DNA from: Brevundimonas goettingensis
GTDB taxonomy: Bacteria; Pseudomonadota; Alphaproteobacteria; Caulobacterales; Caulobacteraceae
Reading direction: 5' to 3'
Length of the DNA: 64,000 nt
NCBI RefSeq assembly: GCF_017487405.1
Contig: NZ_CP062222.1
Location: 3,791,501-3,855,500, forward strand
Part shown: one piece after another, positions 1 through 8,767 of the stretch
Numbering within the stretch: position 1 is the first letter of the stretch
How the letters are laid out: the number at the start of each line of letters is the position of its first letter
Made by a program: the position numbers and the translations under genes
Notes under the pieces: generated by a model
The model's input: the letters and a program-made list of their open reading frames with translations, nothing else
Database searches by the model: none
What the model was told of the DNA's origin: nothing

Positions 1-1810
1 CGGCGGCCAGCCGAAGCCCCTTTTCGTATTCGGCATCGGCCAAGGCGTTGTGGACGGCGGCGCGCGCGTGCGAGGCTTCCCTCGCGTTGTCCTCCTGATA
101 AGCCTCCAGCATGGATCGGGTCTCGGCCAGTTCGGCGGTCAGGCTCTCGGCCCTGCCGTTCGTTTCGACCCATTGCTCGGTCAACGCGGTGTGGGCTTGC
201 CGAAGCTCCATGGTCGCCGCTTCGGTGGCTTCGAACCCGACTTTCAACTGGTCAAGTTCGGCCGTCCGCGCCGCCAGGGCGGCCGCCTGGGCCGTGGCCT
301 GGAGTTCAAGGGCGATCCTGAGATCGGTGAGTTCGGCCGCCTGCTCGGCGATTCGGACCTCATAGGTCTCCTGCAAGGCCGCGCCCGCAGCCTCCGAGGC
401 CTCCAGCGCGACCTTCAGGCGTTGGGTCTCGGCGCCCGTGTAGGCCAGTATCGCGTCTCGCTCCTCCGCGACAATGGCGCGGCTGAGGGCCGTGCGTCGG
501 TCTTCGGCCTCGGCGAACAAAGCTTCCTGGTCGATCAGGGCCTGGCGCGCATCGTTCAGATCTGACTGCAAGGCGTCGTTCTCGTCCTGCAGCGGCGAGG
601 CCTCATCCTCGTACGTGACCGTCGTGGCGGAATAGCTGAGCGCACCTTGGGGGGCGCGCTGTCCCAGTCTTCGCGGCGCCGCATCGGCGGCCTCGAAATA
701 GGCCTGGGTATAGGTCGCGTGGGCTCGATGCTCGGCCCAGGCCGAAGCCACCATCTCCTCGCCCAGCGCCTGTTCGGCCGAAGTGGCGCCAAGGGCCGCA
801 TAAGCGCTGTCGACCAGAAGGCGGACGGTCAGTTTGGTCGTTTCCGGGTTCTGGATCGGTCGCCAGGGTGCATCGACATGAGTAGTCGCATCGCCCAGGT
901 CGAGTGCCTGTCCGGTCGTTTCGCGAATCCGCGCCTCGGTCTTGAGGCGATAGGCGTCGTCGCTCGCGAGCCGCGTCACATCGATGACGATGTCGGCTGA
1001 TCGCGTCGCATGCAAGGTCATATACACGTGCCAGGCGACGAAGATGGCGAAGGCGTCATCGTAGCGACTTTCGATCGCCATCGGGAAATCGGTCTCGATG
1101 TCCGCCGGCGTGAAGGTCTTGAGCAGGTCCATGAACGCATCGTCGCGGGACCGCGCGATGATCAGGAACAGATATTCGAGGAAGTAGAGGTTGCCGGTCC
1201 GGTGCTGGCCCGAGAAAGAGTTCCATTGATGGAACAGGTTGCGATGGATCAGGATATGGGTCCCGCCAAACCGACGCTTCAAGGCGTCGGCCCGCCCCAG
1301 GGTGCGGGTGCAGGTGAGGACGGGAATACGGCCCGCATCCTGGGCGTTGGCGATCAGACCCGCGACATACTTCACCTCGCCGGAGGGGAGGTCGCCGCCG
1401 AGGCCGCCGTCGGGAAAGAAGGCGGCCGCAAGGGCGGGCTCGCCGGTGAAGCCGCGAATCCCGCCCGCCGGGTCCATCAGCGGAATGAATTCCAGAAAAT
1501 AGGGCGCGCCGGACGGGTGGCGCGAACGCCATTGATCGCTCTGCACGGTGCGGGCGGCGTCCATGCGCAACCCGCCGAGCGCCTCATGGAAGATTTCGTA
1601 ATAGGCGCGGAATGCCGGGCGCTCGCGAAAATGTTTCCACAACCAGGTGCTGGACGTCCGGAAGCCGGAATGAAGGAAGACTGGTGCGGGGCCGGCTGCG
1701 GCGGGAGGCGCGACCGTGATCGCCTTCTTCCCGGGAAGGGTTTCAGCGGTGGCGGTCACCGTGGCTTTGACCGGCGTTTTGGCCGGCCGGGGTCGAACGG
1801 CCTTGGTCAT
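1..1810 (-). CDS. Sulfotransferase-like protein with C-terminal coiled coil (3' end cut by window)
   Basis: An open minus-strand frame runs from an ATG at 1810 to the window edge with no stop, so the 3' end lies outside. After a Pro/Ala/Lys-rich leader of about 45 residues comes VFLHSGFRTSSTWLWKHF, which resembles the P-loop (5'-phosphosulfate-binding loop) of PAPS-dependent sulfotransferases. The next ~300 residues look globular. The last ~200 visible residues are rich in Ala, Glu, Leu and Gln and look like a long coiled coil. I infer a cytoplasmic enzyme acting on a surface glycan or protein, because glycosyltransferase genes follow. Sulfotransferase is a fold-level guess from one motif; the acceptor is unknown. 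Confidence 0.6.
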   Translation of the reverse strand, partial: MTKAVRPRPAKTPVKATVTATAETLPGKKAITVAPPAAAGPAPVFLHSGFRTSSTWLWKHFRERPAFRAYYEIFHEALGGLRMDAARTVQSDQWRSRHPSGAPYFLEFIPLMDPAGGIRGFTGEPALAAAFFPDGGLGGDLPSGEVKYVAGLIANAQDAGRIPVLTCTRTLGRADALKRRFGGTHILIHRNLFHQWNSFSGQHRTGNLYFLEYLFLIIARSRDDAFMDLLKTFTPADIETDFPMAIESRYDDAFAIFVAWHVYMTLHATRSADIVIDVTRLASDDAYRLKTEARIRETTGQALDLGDATTHVDAPWRPIQNPETTKLTVRLLVDSAYAALGATSAEQALGEEMVASAWAEHRAHATYTQAYFEAADAAPRRLGQRAPQGALSYSATTVTYEDEASPLQDENDALQSDLNDARQALIDQEALFAEAEDRRTALSRAIVAEERDAILAYTGAETQRLKVALEASEAAGAALQETYEVRIAEQAAELTDLRIALELQATAQAAALAARTAELDQLKVGFEATEAATMELRQAHTALTEQWVETNGRAESLTAELAETRSMLEAYQEDNAREASHARAAVHNALADAEYEKGLRLAA

Positions 1811-1967
1811 GGAATGCCTTCTCCGGCTGGACTCACCTGCCGCGACCGGTCCTCGAGCGTCGACATGGAGTCGAGTTTATCGAGCGCCGTCGATCCCGCG
1901 CAAGGCGGGACGTCGTTGTCGGCCGGTATTACAGATTTGCGACAAAGATCGAGGCGTTGCGGCGGGC

Positions 1968-2723
1968 CTATTGGCCGACGGTGCGGCGAAGCTCTTCGTA
2001 TTCCTCGTCGCTGATCTCGCGATCCACCCAGGCGTCGGTGCAGTATTGTTTGAGATAGTGCTTGATCGGATTTTCCCCCCAGTCGAGGAACGTGTGGTAC
2101 TTACCGCCACCTTCATAGTAGCTGAACGCGCCCATCAGATTGAATTCCGAAACCTGATTTGGAATTATAAGCTTAGCTTCCAGTTCTTCATACGTATAAC
2201 CGTTGGCTTCTACGAACCACGCTTCAAGGTCTTTGTACAATTCCTTGGGGTAGATAAGCGGAAACAGGGCCATGAATTCGTAATCGACCTGACGATTCAT
2301 CAGTCGGGAGGTGATGAATTGCCAAGGATTCAAGTGTTTCTGCCTGTAGAACCAATCATAGTCTTTGTAGTACATGGCTGGCTTGTCGTCGAAAAAGTAG
2401 TCTTGAGGCTTAAAGGCCTCGAAGAAAACGCAGTCACTATCAACATGGCAGATGTAATCTGTGTCGATGTAGTCCGTTGCTCTCAGCTTCGTGATCTGCT
2501 GGCCGATATAGTCGTTCTCGTAGGCAGGGCAGATTTTCAAACGCCCGACAGGCGAGGCGTTTACGATGGGGCGGATGAACTCGACCGCCTTTTCCTGGCA
2601 GACGATCACCACGTCGTCGAAGCCGGAGCAGAACCGGGCGATTGAGGCGAGGCAGAAGCCCAGTCGGGCGGCATCCTTCTCATAGGTGCGAATAAGGATG
2701 CCGTGAGTGCCGAAACGCTTCAT
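1968..2723 (-). CDS. DUF6492-like glycosyltransferase
   Basis: This 251-residue protein has no signal peptide or membrane segment. Residues near the middle read YICHVDSDCVF, a DxD-type motif that in GT-A glycosyltransferases binds the metal and nucleotide sugar. The N-terminus (GILIRTYEKDAARLGFCLASI) and the overall layout resemble the DUF6492 family of putative glycosyltransferases. Aromatic residues are frequent (YYKDYDWFYRQ). The DNA from about 2130 to 2500 is visibly AT-richer than its neighbours, which suggests horizontal acquisition. It starts at 2723, back to back with the WcbI-like gene. Donor and acceptor sugars cannot be told from sequence. Confidence 0.6.
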   Translation of the reverse strand: MKRFGTHGILIRTYEKDAARLGFCLASIARFCSGFDDVVIVCQEKAVEFIRPIVNASPVGRLKICPAYENDYIGQQITKLRATDYIDTDYICHVDSDCVFFEAFKPQDYFFDDKPAMYYKDYDWFYRQKHLNPWQFITSRLMNRQVDYEFMALFPLIYPKELYKDLEAWFVEANGYTYEELEAKLIIPNQVSEFNLMGAFSYYEGGGKYHTFLDWGENPIKHYLKQYCTDAWVDREISDEEYEELRRTVGQ

Positions 2724-2807
2724 GGGTACAGAGGCCTTGCTTGCGGAGACGATTACAATACCCTCTCCGTCCTATCGGACAAACCCCTACCACCCAGCGA
2801 CGGCGCC

Positions 2808-3614
2808 ATGAAAATCTTCGTTTACGCGAATTGCCAGGGGCAGGCCTTCAAGACTTTCCTGCCCCAGCTGAAGGACGGCCTGGCGATTCGTCACGTCGAA
2901 AACTGGCTGGCCCTGTCGGGCGAAATTCCTGTGGATTCCTTTCTGTCGGATCTGCGGGAGGCCGACGTTCTGATCTACCAGCCGATCGGTGAGCAGCACG
3001 GCTTCCTGTCCACGTCCGACAAGGTTGACAGTCTGATCGGCGCCGTTCGTCCGGACTGCCAGCTGATCTCGTTTCCCTACATCTACAACGACGGGCTGTG
3101 GCCGATGCTGGAGGAGGGCGGCAAGGTGCTCAACGGTTCGGTGGTCGACCCGCTTCTGGAGGCCGGCGCCGGAGAGGAAGAGATTTTCGCAGCCTATGAC
3201 GAGGATCGGCTTGATTTCCGGTTTGCCGAGCGTCTTGAGAACACCGTGCGCATACTCGCCGACCGTGAAGCCGAGACCGATGTCCGGGTCGCCGATTTTA
3301 TCTCGAACCAATTCCGGCGGCAGGAACTCTTCCTGACCCAGAACCACCCGACCACGCCGACGATCGTGGAGATGATCAACCAGGTCGCGCCCCGGCTCTG
3401 GGATGCGCCCCGGGTTCTCGACGCCGCCGAATTCGATCCGAACATCGTCGGCCTGCCGGGACGAATCCCTGTCGATCGCTATGCGCATCGGGAGTTGGGC
3501 CTGACCTATCAGGCTGAGCCCGACGAGGGCGCAGAACACTATTTCCGCAACCTGCTGCGGATGCACATGGCCAACTGGGCGGCCGACCGGGCGGCGGTGG
3601 ACGCGGCGGCCTGA
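2808..3614 (+). CDS. WcbI-family polysaccharide biosynthesis protein
   Basis: The protein is about 268 residues from the ATG at 2808. The frame is open upstream to 2703, but MKIFVYANCQGQAF is the natural start because the family begins with a beta strand followed by an NCQ motif. WcbI-type proteins belong to capsule or surface polysaccharide loci and have been proposed to act as acyl or acetyl transferases with an SGNH-like fold. Here the NCQ motif, a DVLIYQPIG strand and the FPYIYNDGLWP segment fit that family. It ends 2 bp before the convergent Nudix gene and sits among glycosyltransferases. The family call is fairly firm; the reaction is inferred. Confidence 0.68.
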   Translation: MKIFVYANCQGQAFKTFLPQLKDGLAIRHVENWLALSGEIPVDSFLSDLREADVLIYQPIGEQHGFLSTSDKVDSLIGAVRPDCQLISFPYIYNDGLWPMLEEGGKVLNGSVVDPLLEAGAGEEEIFAAYDEDRLDFRFAERLENTVRILADREAETDVRVADFISNQFRRQELFLTQNHPTTPTIVEMINQVAPRLWDAPRVLDAAEFDPNIVGLPGRIPVDRYAHRELGLTYQAEPDEGAEHYFRNLLRMHMANWAADRAAVDAAA

Positions 3615-3616
3615 TA

Positions 3617-4195
3617 TCAGGCGAACAGGTCTGGGCGGCGAATCTGCAGCGCCTGGACCAGGATCAGGGTCTTGGCGTCAGGCAGGGCGCCCGAGGCGGC
3701 GGCGACGGCCAGATCGGCGAGGCTGATCTCGCGCACGGTGATGTTCTCGTGTTCCTCCGCCGCGCCCCCGCCGACGCCGAAGCGATCCGTGGCCTCATAG
3801 GGCGCGAGATAGAGATGCAGCCGCTCGGTGGAAATCGAAGGTATGGTCCAGGCATGGACCACAAGTTCGAGCGTGGTCAGCCGGACCCCGCCCTCCTCCA
3901 TCGCCTCCTGCAGGATGCGATCGGCGGGATCGCTGCCGTCCAGCCGGCCGGCGATGGTCTCGATGATGTCGCCGCCGCCGGCCAGCAGCACCGGGACGCG
4001 GGGCTGGGAGATAACCAGGGCGACCTTGCGCACCGGGTCGTAAGGCAAGACGGCGACGCCCGGGCCGTGATCCTCGATATGGCGCTCCACCACGGCGCCG
4101 TCGGGCATACGGACCTCGGTGCGCCGCACCTTGACCCAGCCGCCCAGAATCTCGACGTCGCGAACGACTTCCGCCTTCACCGCAGGGGTCTTCAT
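3617..4195 (-). CDS. Nudix hydrolase (ADP-ribose / GDP-mannose pyrophosphatase type)
   Basis: The 192-residue protein has the layout of ADP-sugar or GDP-mannose pyrophosphatases: an N-terminal beta domain, then VAVLPYDPVRKVALVISQPR, then a Nudix helix around residues 80-105. The Nudix box is slightly off consensus. It reads QEAMEEGGV where REUxEExGU is expected, with Asp for the upstream Glu and one residue less between the first Gly and the helix. The metal-binding glutamates (E..EE) are kept. It starts 7 bp after the stop of the upstream GT4 gene, so it is probably the last gene of the glycosyltransferase operon. It may trim a nucleotide sugar such as GDP-mannose; the substrate is inferred from context. 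Confidence 0.75.
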   Translation of the reverse strand: MKTPAVKAEVVRDVEILGGWVKVRRTEVRMPDGAVVERHIEDHGPGVAVLPYDPVRKVALVISQPRVPVLLAGGGDIIETIAGRLDGSDPADRILQEAMEEGGVRLTTLELVVHAWTIPSISTERLHLYLAPYEATDRFGVGGGAAEEHENITVREISLADLAVAAASGALPDAKTLILVQALQIRRPDLFA

Positions 4196-4202
4196 TCGGG
4201 GC

Positions 4203-5360
4203 TCAGCCCCAACGATCCACGTCGACCTCTGACTGCATGATGCGCAGCTCGGACCAGCGTTCGGCGAAGGCGGCGTAGGCGTCGGTCTTGCTGGTCTCGC
4301 TCAGGGTCTCGGTCGCCGCATAGACGGCCTGGGCCATGTCGTTCCAGGAGAAGGTCGCGGCCCGCTCAAGTCCCTTGCGCCGAAGCGCCACGCGGTTCGC
4401 CTCGACCTGCACCGAACCAAGAGCGGCGACCATCTCGGGCGCCGAGGAGCCTTCGATGGTGATGCAGGCGTCGCCGGCCACCTCTCCGAGAGATCCGCGT
4501 TTGGTGGTGATGACCGGGCAGCCGCAGGCCATGGCTTCCAGCACGGGCAGGCCGAAGCCTTCGTAAAGCGACGGATAGACCAGGGCGAGAGCGCCGGTAT
4601 AGGCCGCGGCCAGCTCCGCATTGGTGGCGACGATCCGCTTGATCTTCATCCCGGGCGGCAGAAGGGCCAGACTGGCCGGATTGATTTCCGGTTCGCCGCC
4701 GATGCACAGGATGTCGAAATCGGTGCGCTTGATCGCGGCGACGGCGTCGAAGAACAGCCGGGTGTTCTTGTAGCCGAGATGCTGCTCGCGCGATCCGACC
4801 ATCACAACATAGGGCCGGTCGAAGCCGACGGCGTCGCGCAGGGCCTGAACGGCCGCTTCCGTCGCCGGTTTGAACACCGCCGTGTCATAGCCGAGCAAGG
4901 CCACTTCGGCGGCGTTCGCCGTATGGGGATAGAGCCGGATCAAGTCCGTGCGCGTGCTCTCGGAGATCGAGATCGTCGACCGGGCGTAGGAGATGGCGAC
5001 GGCCTTTTCCTGCCAGTGACGGTGCGACAGGTCGAAGTCGAACAGCTCCGGAATCATGTCGTAGACCATCAGGAACATCGGAGTGGTCAGCGGTGTCGTG
5101 TAGTAGGTCGAGGTGAAGACATCGACCTTGTAGAAGTCGCACACCTTCTGGATCAGGATGCTGTCATCGGCCGTGTAGTGGTCCTTGTAGGCCGGGAAAG
5201 GAATCCGCTTCAGGCCCGGGATATCCGGGATTCCGCCCCGATCCAGGATCAGGACCTCCAGCCGGGTGTCGGCGATCAGCAGGGGCAGGATCGATTGCCA
5301 GACCCGGGCGATGCCGGAGCTGGCCAGTTGGAAGAAGACGCCGTCGATCAGGAGCTTCAT
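4203..5360 (-). CDS. Glycosyltransferase family 4 (GT-B fold)
   Basis: A 385-residue GT-B retaining glycosyltransferase. The N-terminal half begins MKLLIDGVFFQLASSGIAR, the acceptor-side Rossmann domain with its glycine-rich loop. The C-terminal half has VVMVGSREQHLGYKN and then EGFGLPVLEAMACGCPVIT, the E-x7-E signature that holds the nucleotide-sugar donor. No signal peptide or membrane segment is seen, so it acts in the cytoplasm or at the inner membrane surface. Its ATG overlaps the stop of the upstream DUF4214-GT2 gene by 4 bp (ATGA), showing translational coupling. Sugar specificity is unknown; GDP-mannose or GDP-fucose would fit the neighbours. Confidence 0.88.
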   Translation of the reverse strand: MKLLIDGVFFQLASSGIARVWQSILPLLIADTRLEVLILDRGGIPDIPGLKRIPFPAYKDHYTADDSILIQKVCDFYKVDVFTSTYYTTPLTTPMFLMVYDMIPELFDFDLSHRHWQEKAVAISYARSTISISESTRTDLIRLYPHTANAAEVALLGYDTAVFKPATEAAVQALRDAVGFDRPYVVMVGSREQHLGYKNTRLFFDAVAAIKRTDFDILCIGGEPEINPASLALLPPGMKIKRIVATNAELAAAYTGALALVYPSLYEGFGLPVLEAMACGCPVITTKRGSLGEVAGDACITIEGSSAPEMVAALGSVQVEANRVALRRKGLERAATFSWNDMAQAVYAATETLSETSKTDAYAAFAERWSELRIMQSEVDVDRWG

Positions 5361-7501
5361 GCTGCGGCTCCGGTCTGGCCGGCGCCGTGCGCGCGCAGCG
5401 CCGCCTGCAGGATGTCATAACGCCTGTGGCTGTCGGCGACCTCGGCCGAAACCGGTCCGACCTTCGCCAGGAAGTCGGCGTCGCTCAGAGTCAGAAGGGG
5501 CGACACGATCTGGCGATAGAGGGTGCGCGAAATTGCATTGGCCTCGACCACGCCGCGCGTATCGGCCCGGGTCGAGAGGCCTTGGGGGTTCACGTAGTAG
5601 GCCACATGCGGCTCGTTGAGCTTGTAGAAGGTCTTGCCCTTGATCAGGCAGCGCAGCCAGAAATCGAAGTCCGCCGCCGACTTGTAGCTCTCATTGAAGA
5701 CCCCGACCTCGGCGTGCAGGGTCTTGCGCCACATCGGTCCGTTATGCGGGCTGTTGAACTCCATCAGATTGTAGTGGCTGATGACCGGCAGTTTGGCGCG
5801 CAGCCCATGTGCCTCGATCTCTTCGAAGCTGATGTTGGGCTCGAAGGAATAGAGGACGTCCTGATAGGTCACGTCGACGAAGGGCAGGGAATCCAGCACC
5901 GAGGCCTGAAGTTCCAGCGAGTCCGCCCGGCGGCAGTCGTCCAGGTTGGCGTTGGTCAGAAAGCGGCCTTTGGCCAGGGCGCAGCCGATGTTCCAGGCCT
6001 CGTAGATGCCGATCCGGCTTTCGAACCGGCGATAGACGATATTGGGGAAGCGCTCGGCGTAGCGTTCGATCACTTCGCCCTCGTTCTCGGGCGAGTTGGC
6101 GTCGATGATGATTAGTTCGCAGTGATCCTTGAAGATCGTCTGGCTCGTGATGTTCTCGAGGAAGGGCTCGATATAGTCGCCGCCGCGATACAGGCTGGTG
6201 ATGATGCTCACGACCGGACCCTTGGTCCGCTTCATACGGAAGAGATTGGCCGGAACTGCACCCTCGCGGGGCTCCAGCCGGGGTCGGGTGTCCCAGACCT
6301 CAGCATCAACCACTCCTTCGGAGCCGAACAGATAGGCCTGGCTGGGGTCGTTCTCGGTATTGGGGGTCTCGACGGCCAGGCGGCGTTTCATCGAGTCCTG
6401 GAAGAAGCTGGCGGTCAGGGACTCGACAGACAGGCCGGAGCGCTCCATCCGATCCCGGAAATGGTCGACCTCGAACGCCGAGGCGCCGCGCCCCAGGATG
6501 ATCTCATAGGCCATCTGGACCAAGACGCCGGACGAAACGTCGGACGGCGCCGCGCCACGCCGGACATTCTGGGCCTCCGCGCTTTCCGCAATGGCGATCA
6601 CGACGTTGGAAAGCCGGCCCGTGCTCTGGAACATGTCGTACCAGACGGCGATCTCCTGCGGCGCTGGCGGCCGCTTGAGAATGTCCTGGTAGAGGATGCG
6701 GATAACGTATTCGACCTGTTCCCGGGGCTCCAGGATCGCCGCTTCGGGTTCGACGGCGGGCACAGGGGCGGGGGTCACATCGGCGACGACCGCCGAGAGA
6801 TCGGCGCCGCGTCGGAAATGTTCGAACCGCCCCAAGGCTTCGTCGAGGGCCGGCGGCTCGCGGCCGGCTGCGCGGTAGACCTGGGCGATGGTGGCCAGCA
6901 CGTCGTCCGTACGGATGCTGTAGGCCTCGTGGGACCGCATGATCACCGGTGATTCGGCCTCGTCGACACCTTCCGGCTCGATCACCTCCGGCGGCGTCGC
7001 CGCCTCGACCGCCTCCTCCCGGACCGCCCGCGCCTCTTCGCTTTCCACGATCGAGGCGATCAGATGGGGCAGGGGCGTGCCGCGTTCGAGTTCGGTCTTG
7101 TAGTGACCCAGCTCGGTTTCGGACGCGTCTCTTTCGAGGACGGCGCCGTACAGCAGGGCGAAGAAGGCCGCGGCGTCGAGATCCGCGAACGTCGTCGGGT
7201 CCAGGAGGATTGGACGCTCCCACGGCGGAATCGGCGGGTTGCCGCGCAGGTTCCGCTCGCGGACCGCCTGAGCCTCCTCGCTACCTGCGATTGAGGCGAT
7301 GATCGCGGCCGCAGGCCAGCCGCTATCGAGGGTCCGCAGGTAGAGGTCCAGGAGATCCTCGCCGACCTCGCGCTCCAACACCGCCTCATAGAGGGCCTGG
7401 AAGACCAGGCGGTCGCTCACACCGGCGCCGAGACGCTGCGGGTCGGGATCGGCGGCAGTCTCGGCAAGTGTCATCGGTTCCGCGTTCTTTCGGTTCTTCA
7501 T
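5357..7501 (-). CDS. DUF4214 repeat - GT2 glycosyltransferase fusion
   Basis: This 714-residue protein combines two parts. Residues about 25-400 hold four or five DUF4214-like units with the pattern LYxAVLxRxxxxxxLxxY followed by an IASIxxSEEA-type helix, for example LYEAVLEREVGEDLLDLY and RILYQDILKRPPAPQEIAVW. From about residue 430 there is a GT-A, family 2 domain: VVSIITSLYRGGDYIEPFL, then ELIIIDANSPENEGE, then FLTNANLDDCRR, where ANLDD takes the place of the usual DxD. It lies in an operon with GDP-fucose synthase upstream and a GT4 enzyme overlapping downstream. DUF4214 modules also occur in the two secreted RTX proteins nearby, so this one may help the enzyme recognise them; that is a hypothesis. 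Confidence 0.85.
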   Translation of the reverse strand: MKNRKNAEPMTLAETAADPDPQRLGAGVSDRLVFQALYEAVLEREVGEDLLDLYLRTLDSGWPAAAIIASIAGSEEAQAVRERNLRGNPPIPPWERPILLDPTTFADLDAAAFFALLYGAVLERDASETELGHYKTELERGTPLPHLIASIVESEEARAVREEAVEAATPPEVIEPEGVDEAESPVIMRSHEAYSIRTDDVLATIAQVYRAAGREPPALDEALGRFEHFRRGADLSAVVADVTPAPVPAVEPEAAILEPREQVEYVIRILYQDILKRPPAPQEIAVWYDMFQSTGRLSNVVIAIAESAEAQNVRRGAAPSDVSSGVLVQMAYEIILGRGASAFEVDHFRDRMERSGLSVESLTASFFQDSMKRRLAVETPNTENDPSQAYLFGSEGVVDAEVWDTRPRLEPREGAVPANLFRMKRTKGPVVSIITSLYRGGDYIEPFLENITSQTIFKDHCELIIIDANSPENEGEVIERYAERFPNIVYRRFESRIGIYEAWNIGCALAKGRFLTNANLDDCRRADSLELQASVLDSLPFVDVTYQDVLYSFEPNISFEEIEAHGLRAKLPVISHYNLMEFNSPHNGPMWRKTLHAEVGVFNESYKSAADFDFWLRCLIKGKTFYKLNEPHVAYYVNPQGLSTRADTRGVVEANAISRTLYRQIVSPLLTLSDADFLAKVGPVSAEVADSHRRYDILQAALRAHGAGQTGAAA

Positions 7502-7569
7502 GTCCGCCCTGCGGGGCGCCGGTCACTGCGACGAATGGCTGCGGGGACGCGCGCCCATCTCGTCCCGGT

Positions 7570-8496
7570 TCAGCCCTTGGGGTAGGTCTTGGTGAACCAG
7601 TCGATCGTCGTGCGGATCCCGTCCAGCAGTTCGATCTTCGGTTCCCAACCCTGGGCGCGCAAGCGGCTTGAGTCCATCACCTTGCGCGGCGTGCCGTCTG
7701 GCTTGCTGCTGTCGAAGACGATGCCGCCCTCATAGCCGACCGCCTCGGCGATGGTTTCGGCCAGGCCACGGATAGTGACTTCCTTCTCGCTGCCGCAGTT
7801 GATGTGCTCGAAGTCGAAATAGTTGTCGTGGCAGTGGACCGCGCCCGCGGCCATGTCGTCCACGTGCAGGAACTCGCGCAGCGGCGTGCCTGTGCCCCAG
7901 ACCTCGACGTCGGGCAGGTCCTGCTCCTTGGCCGCCAGGATCTTACGGATCAGAGCCGGCATGACGTGGCTGCTCTTGAGGTCGAAATTATCGCCTGGGC
8001 CGTAAAGATTGCACGGCATCACCGACACATACTGGCGACCGTACTGCTTCATATAGGCTTGGCAGAGCTTGATGCCGGCGATCTTGGCGATCGCATACCA
8101 CTCGTTTGTCGGCTCCAGCGGCCCCGTCAGCAGGCTGCTTTCCTTGATCGGCTGCTCGGCGAATTTCGGATAGATGCACGACGATCCGAGGAAGACGAAG
8201 CGGTTCACTCCGGCCAGGTGGGCGGCGTTGATCGTGTTCGTCTGTATGCAGAGGTTGTCGTAGAGAAAATCCGCCGGAAGGGTGTCGTTAGCCAGGATTC
8301 CACCGACCTTGGCCGCGGCGAAGATGACCGACGACGGCTGATGCTGCTGCATCCAGGTCTCGACGGCTTTCTGGTTGCGCAGGTCCAGATCCTTGCGGTC
8401 GACGGTCAGGACACGACGGCCCTGCGCCTCGAGATTACGCACGATCGCGCTGCCGACCATCCCGCGATGCCCGGCCACCCAGATGGCTTCCTGCAT
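7570..8496 (-). CDS. fcl: GDP-L-fucose synthase
   Basis: The 308-residue protein is a short-chain dehydrogenase of the GDP-fucose synthase type. It converts GDP-4-keto-6-deoxy-D-mannose to GDP-L-fucose by epimerisation at C3 and C5 and NADPH reduction. Visible features are the NADP-binding GHRGMVGSA loop at residues 9-17, VFLGSSCIYPK at 101-111 with the catalytic Ser, and YAIAK with Tyr134 and Lys138. Length is normal for the family. The partner Gmd (GDP-mannose dehydratase) is not in the window, but a ManC fusion that would supply GDP-mannose is at 27.8-30.0 kb. It is the first gene of a minus-strand glycosyltransferase operon. Confidence 0.92.
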   Translation of the reverse strand: MQEAIWVAGHRGMVGSAIVRNLEAQGRRVLTVDRKDLDLRNQKAVETWMQQHQPSSVIFAAAKVGGILANDTLPADFLYDNLCIQTNTINAAHLAGVNRFVFLGSSCIYPKFAEQPIKESSLLTGPLEPTNEWYAIAKIAGIKLCQAYMKQYGRQYVSVMPCNLYGPGDNFDLKSSHVMPALIRKILAAKEQDLPDVEVWGTGTPLREFLHVDDMAAGAVHCHDNYFDFEHINCGSEKEVTIRGLAETIAEAVGYEGGIVFDSSKPDGTPRKVMDSSRLRAQGWEPKIELLDGIRTTIDWFTKTYPKG

Positions 8497-8539
8497 GACA
8501 TAATTCCCTTGGCGTCGAGGTCAGCTACCATAGCGGTTA

Positions 8540-8562
8540 GGCTTATCCAAGCCGCATAAGCC
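8540..8562. promoter_or_regulatory. Inverted repeat in divergent promoter region
   Basis: The 271 bp between the divergent fcl and methyltransferase genes (8497-8767) contain a 7-bp inverted repeat, GGCTTAT and ATAAGCC, spaced by 9 bp. It lies about 45 bp upstream of the fcl start codon and could be an operator or leader hairpin. I saw no other clear element in this interval. Confidence 0.3.
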
Positions 8563-8767
8563 AGTGAAACCGAAGCTGAACTCCGCAGAATGTCGGACCC
8601 TTTTCTCTTCCGCAATTAAGGCAACGCTTGTCGTGGGGCGATGATGTTGCGGTAGCGAACTGTCGCCTTGTGGTGGGGTCCGGGGGTCGGCTAATCTGAC
8701 CATGACCTCTGGATCGCCGTGGCGGCGTCCGGGCATGATGGGACGCTTCGGGCGTGGATGGTGTTGA

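Noticed and set aside
1010-2645. Two plus-strand frames of 334 and 309 codons
   Set aside because: They are antisense to the sulfotransferase-like and DUF6492-like genes, whose P-loop and DxD motifs are on the minus strand.
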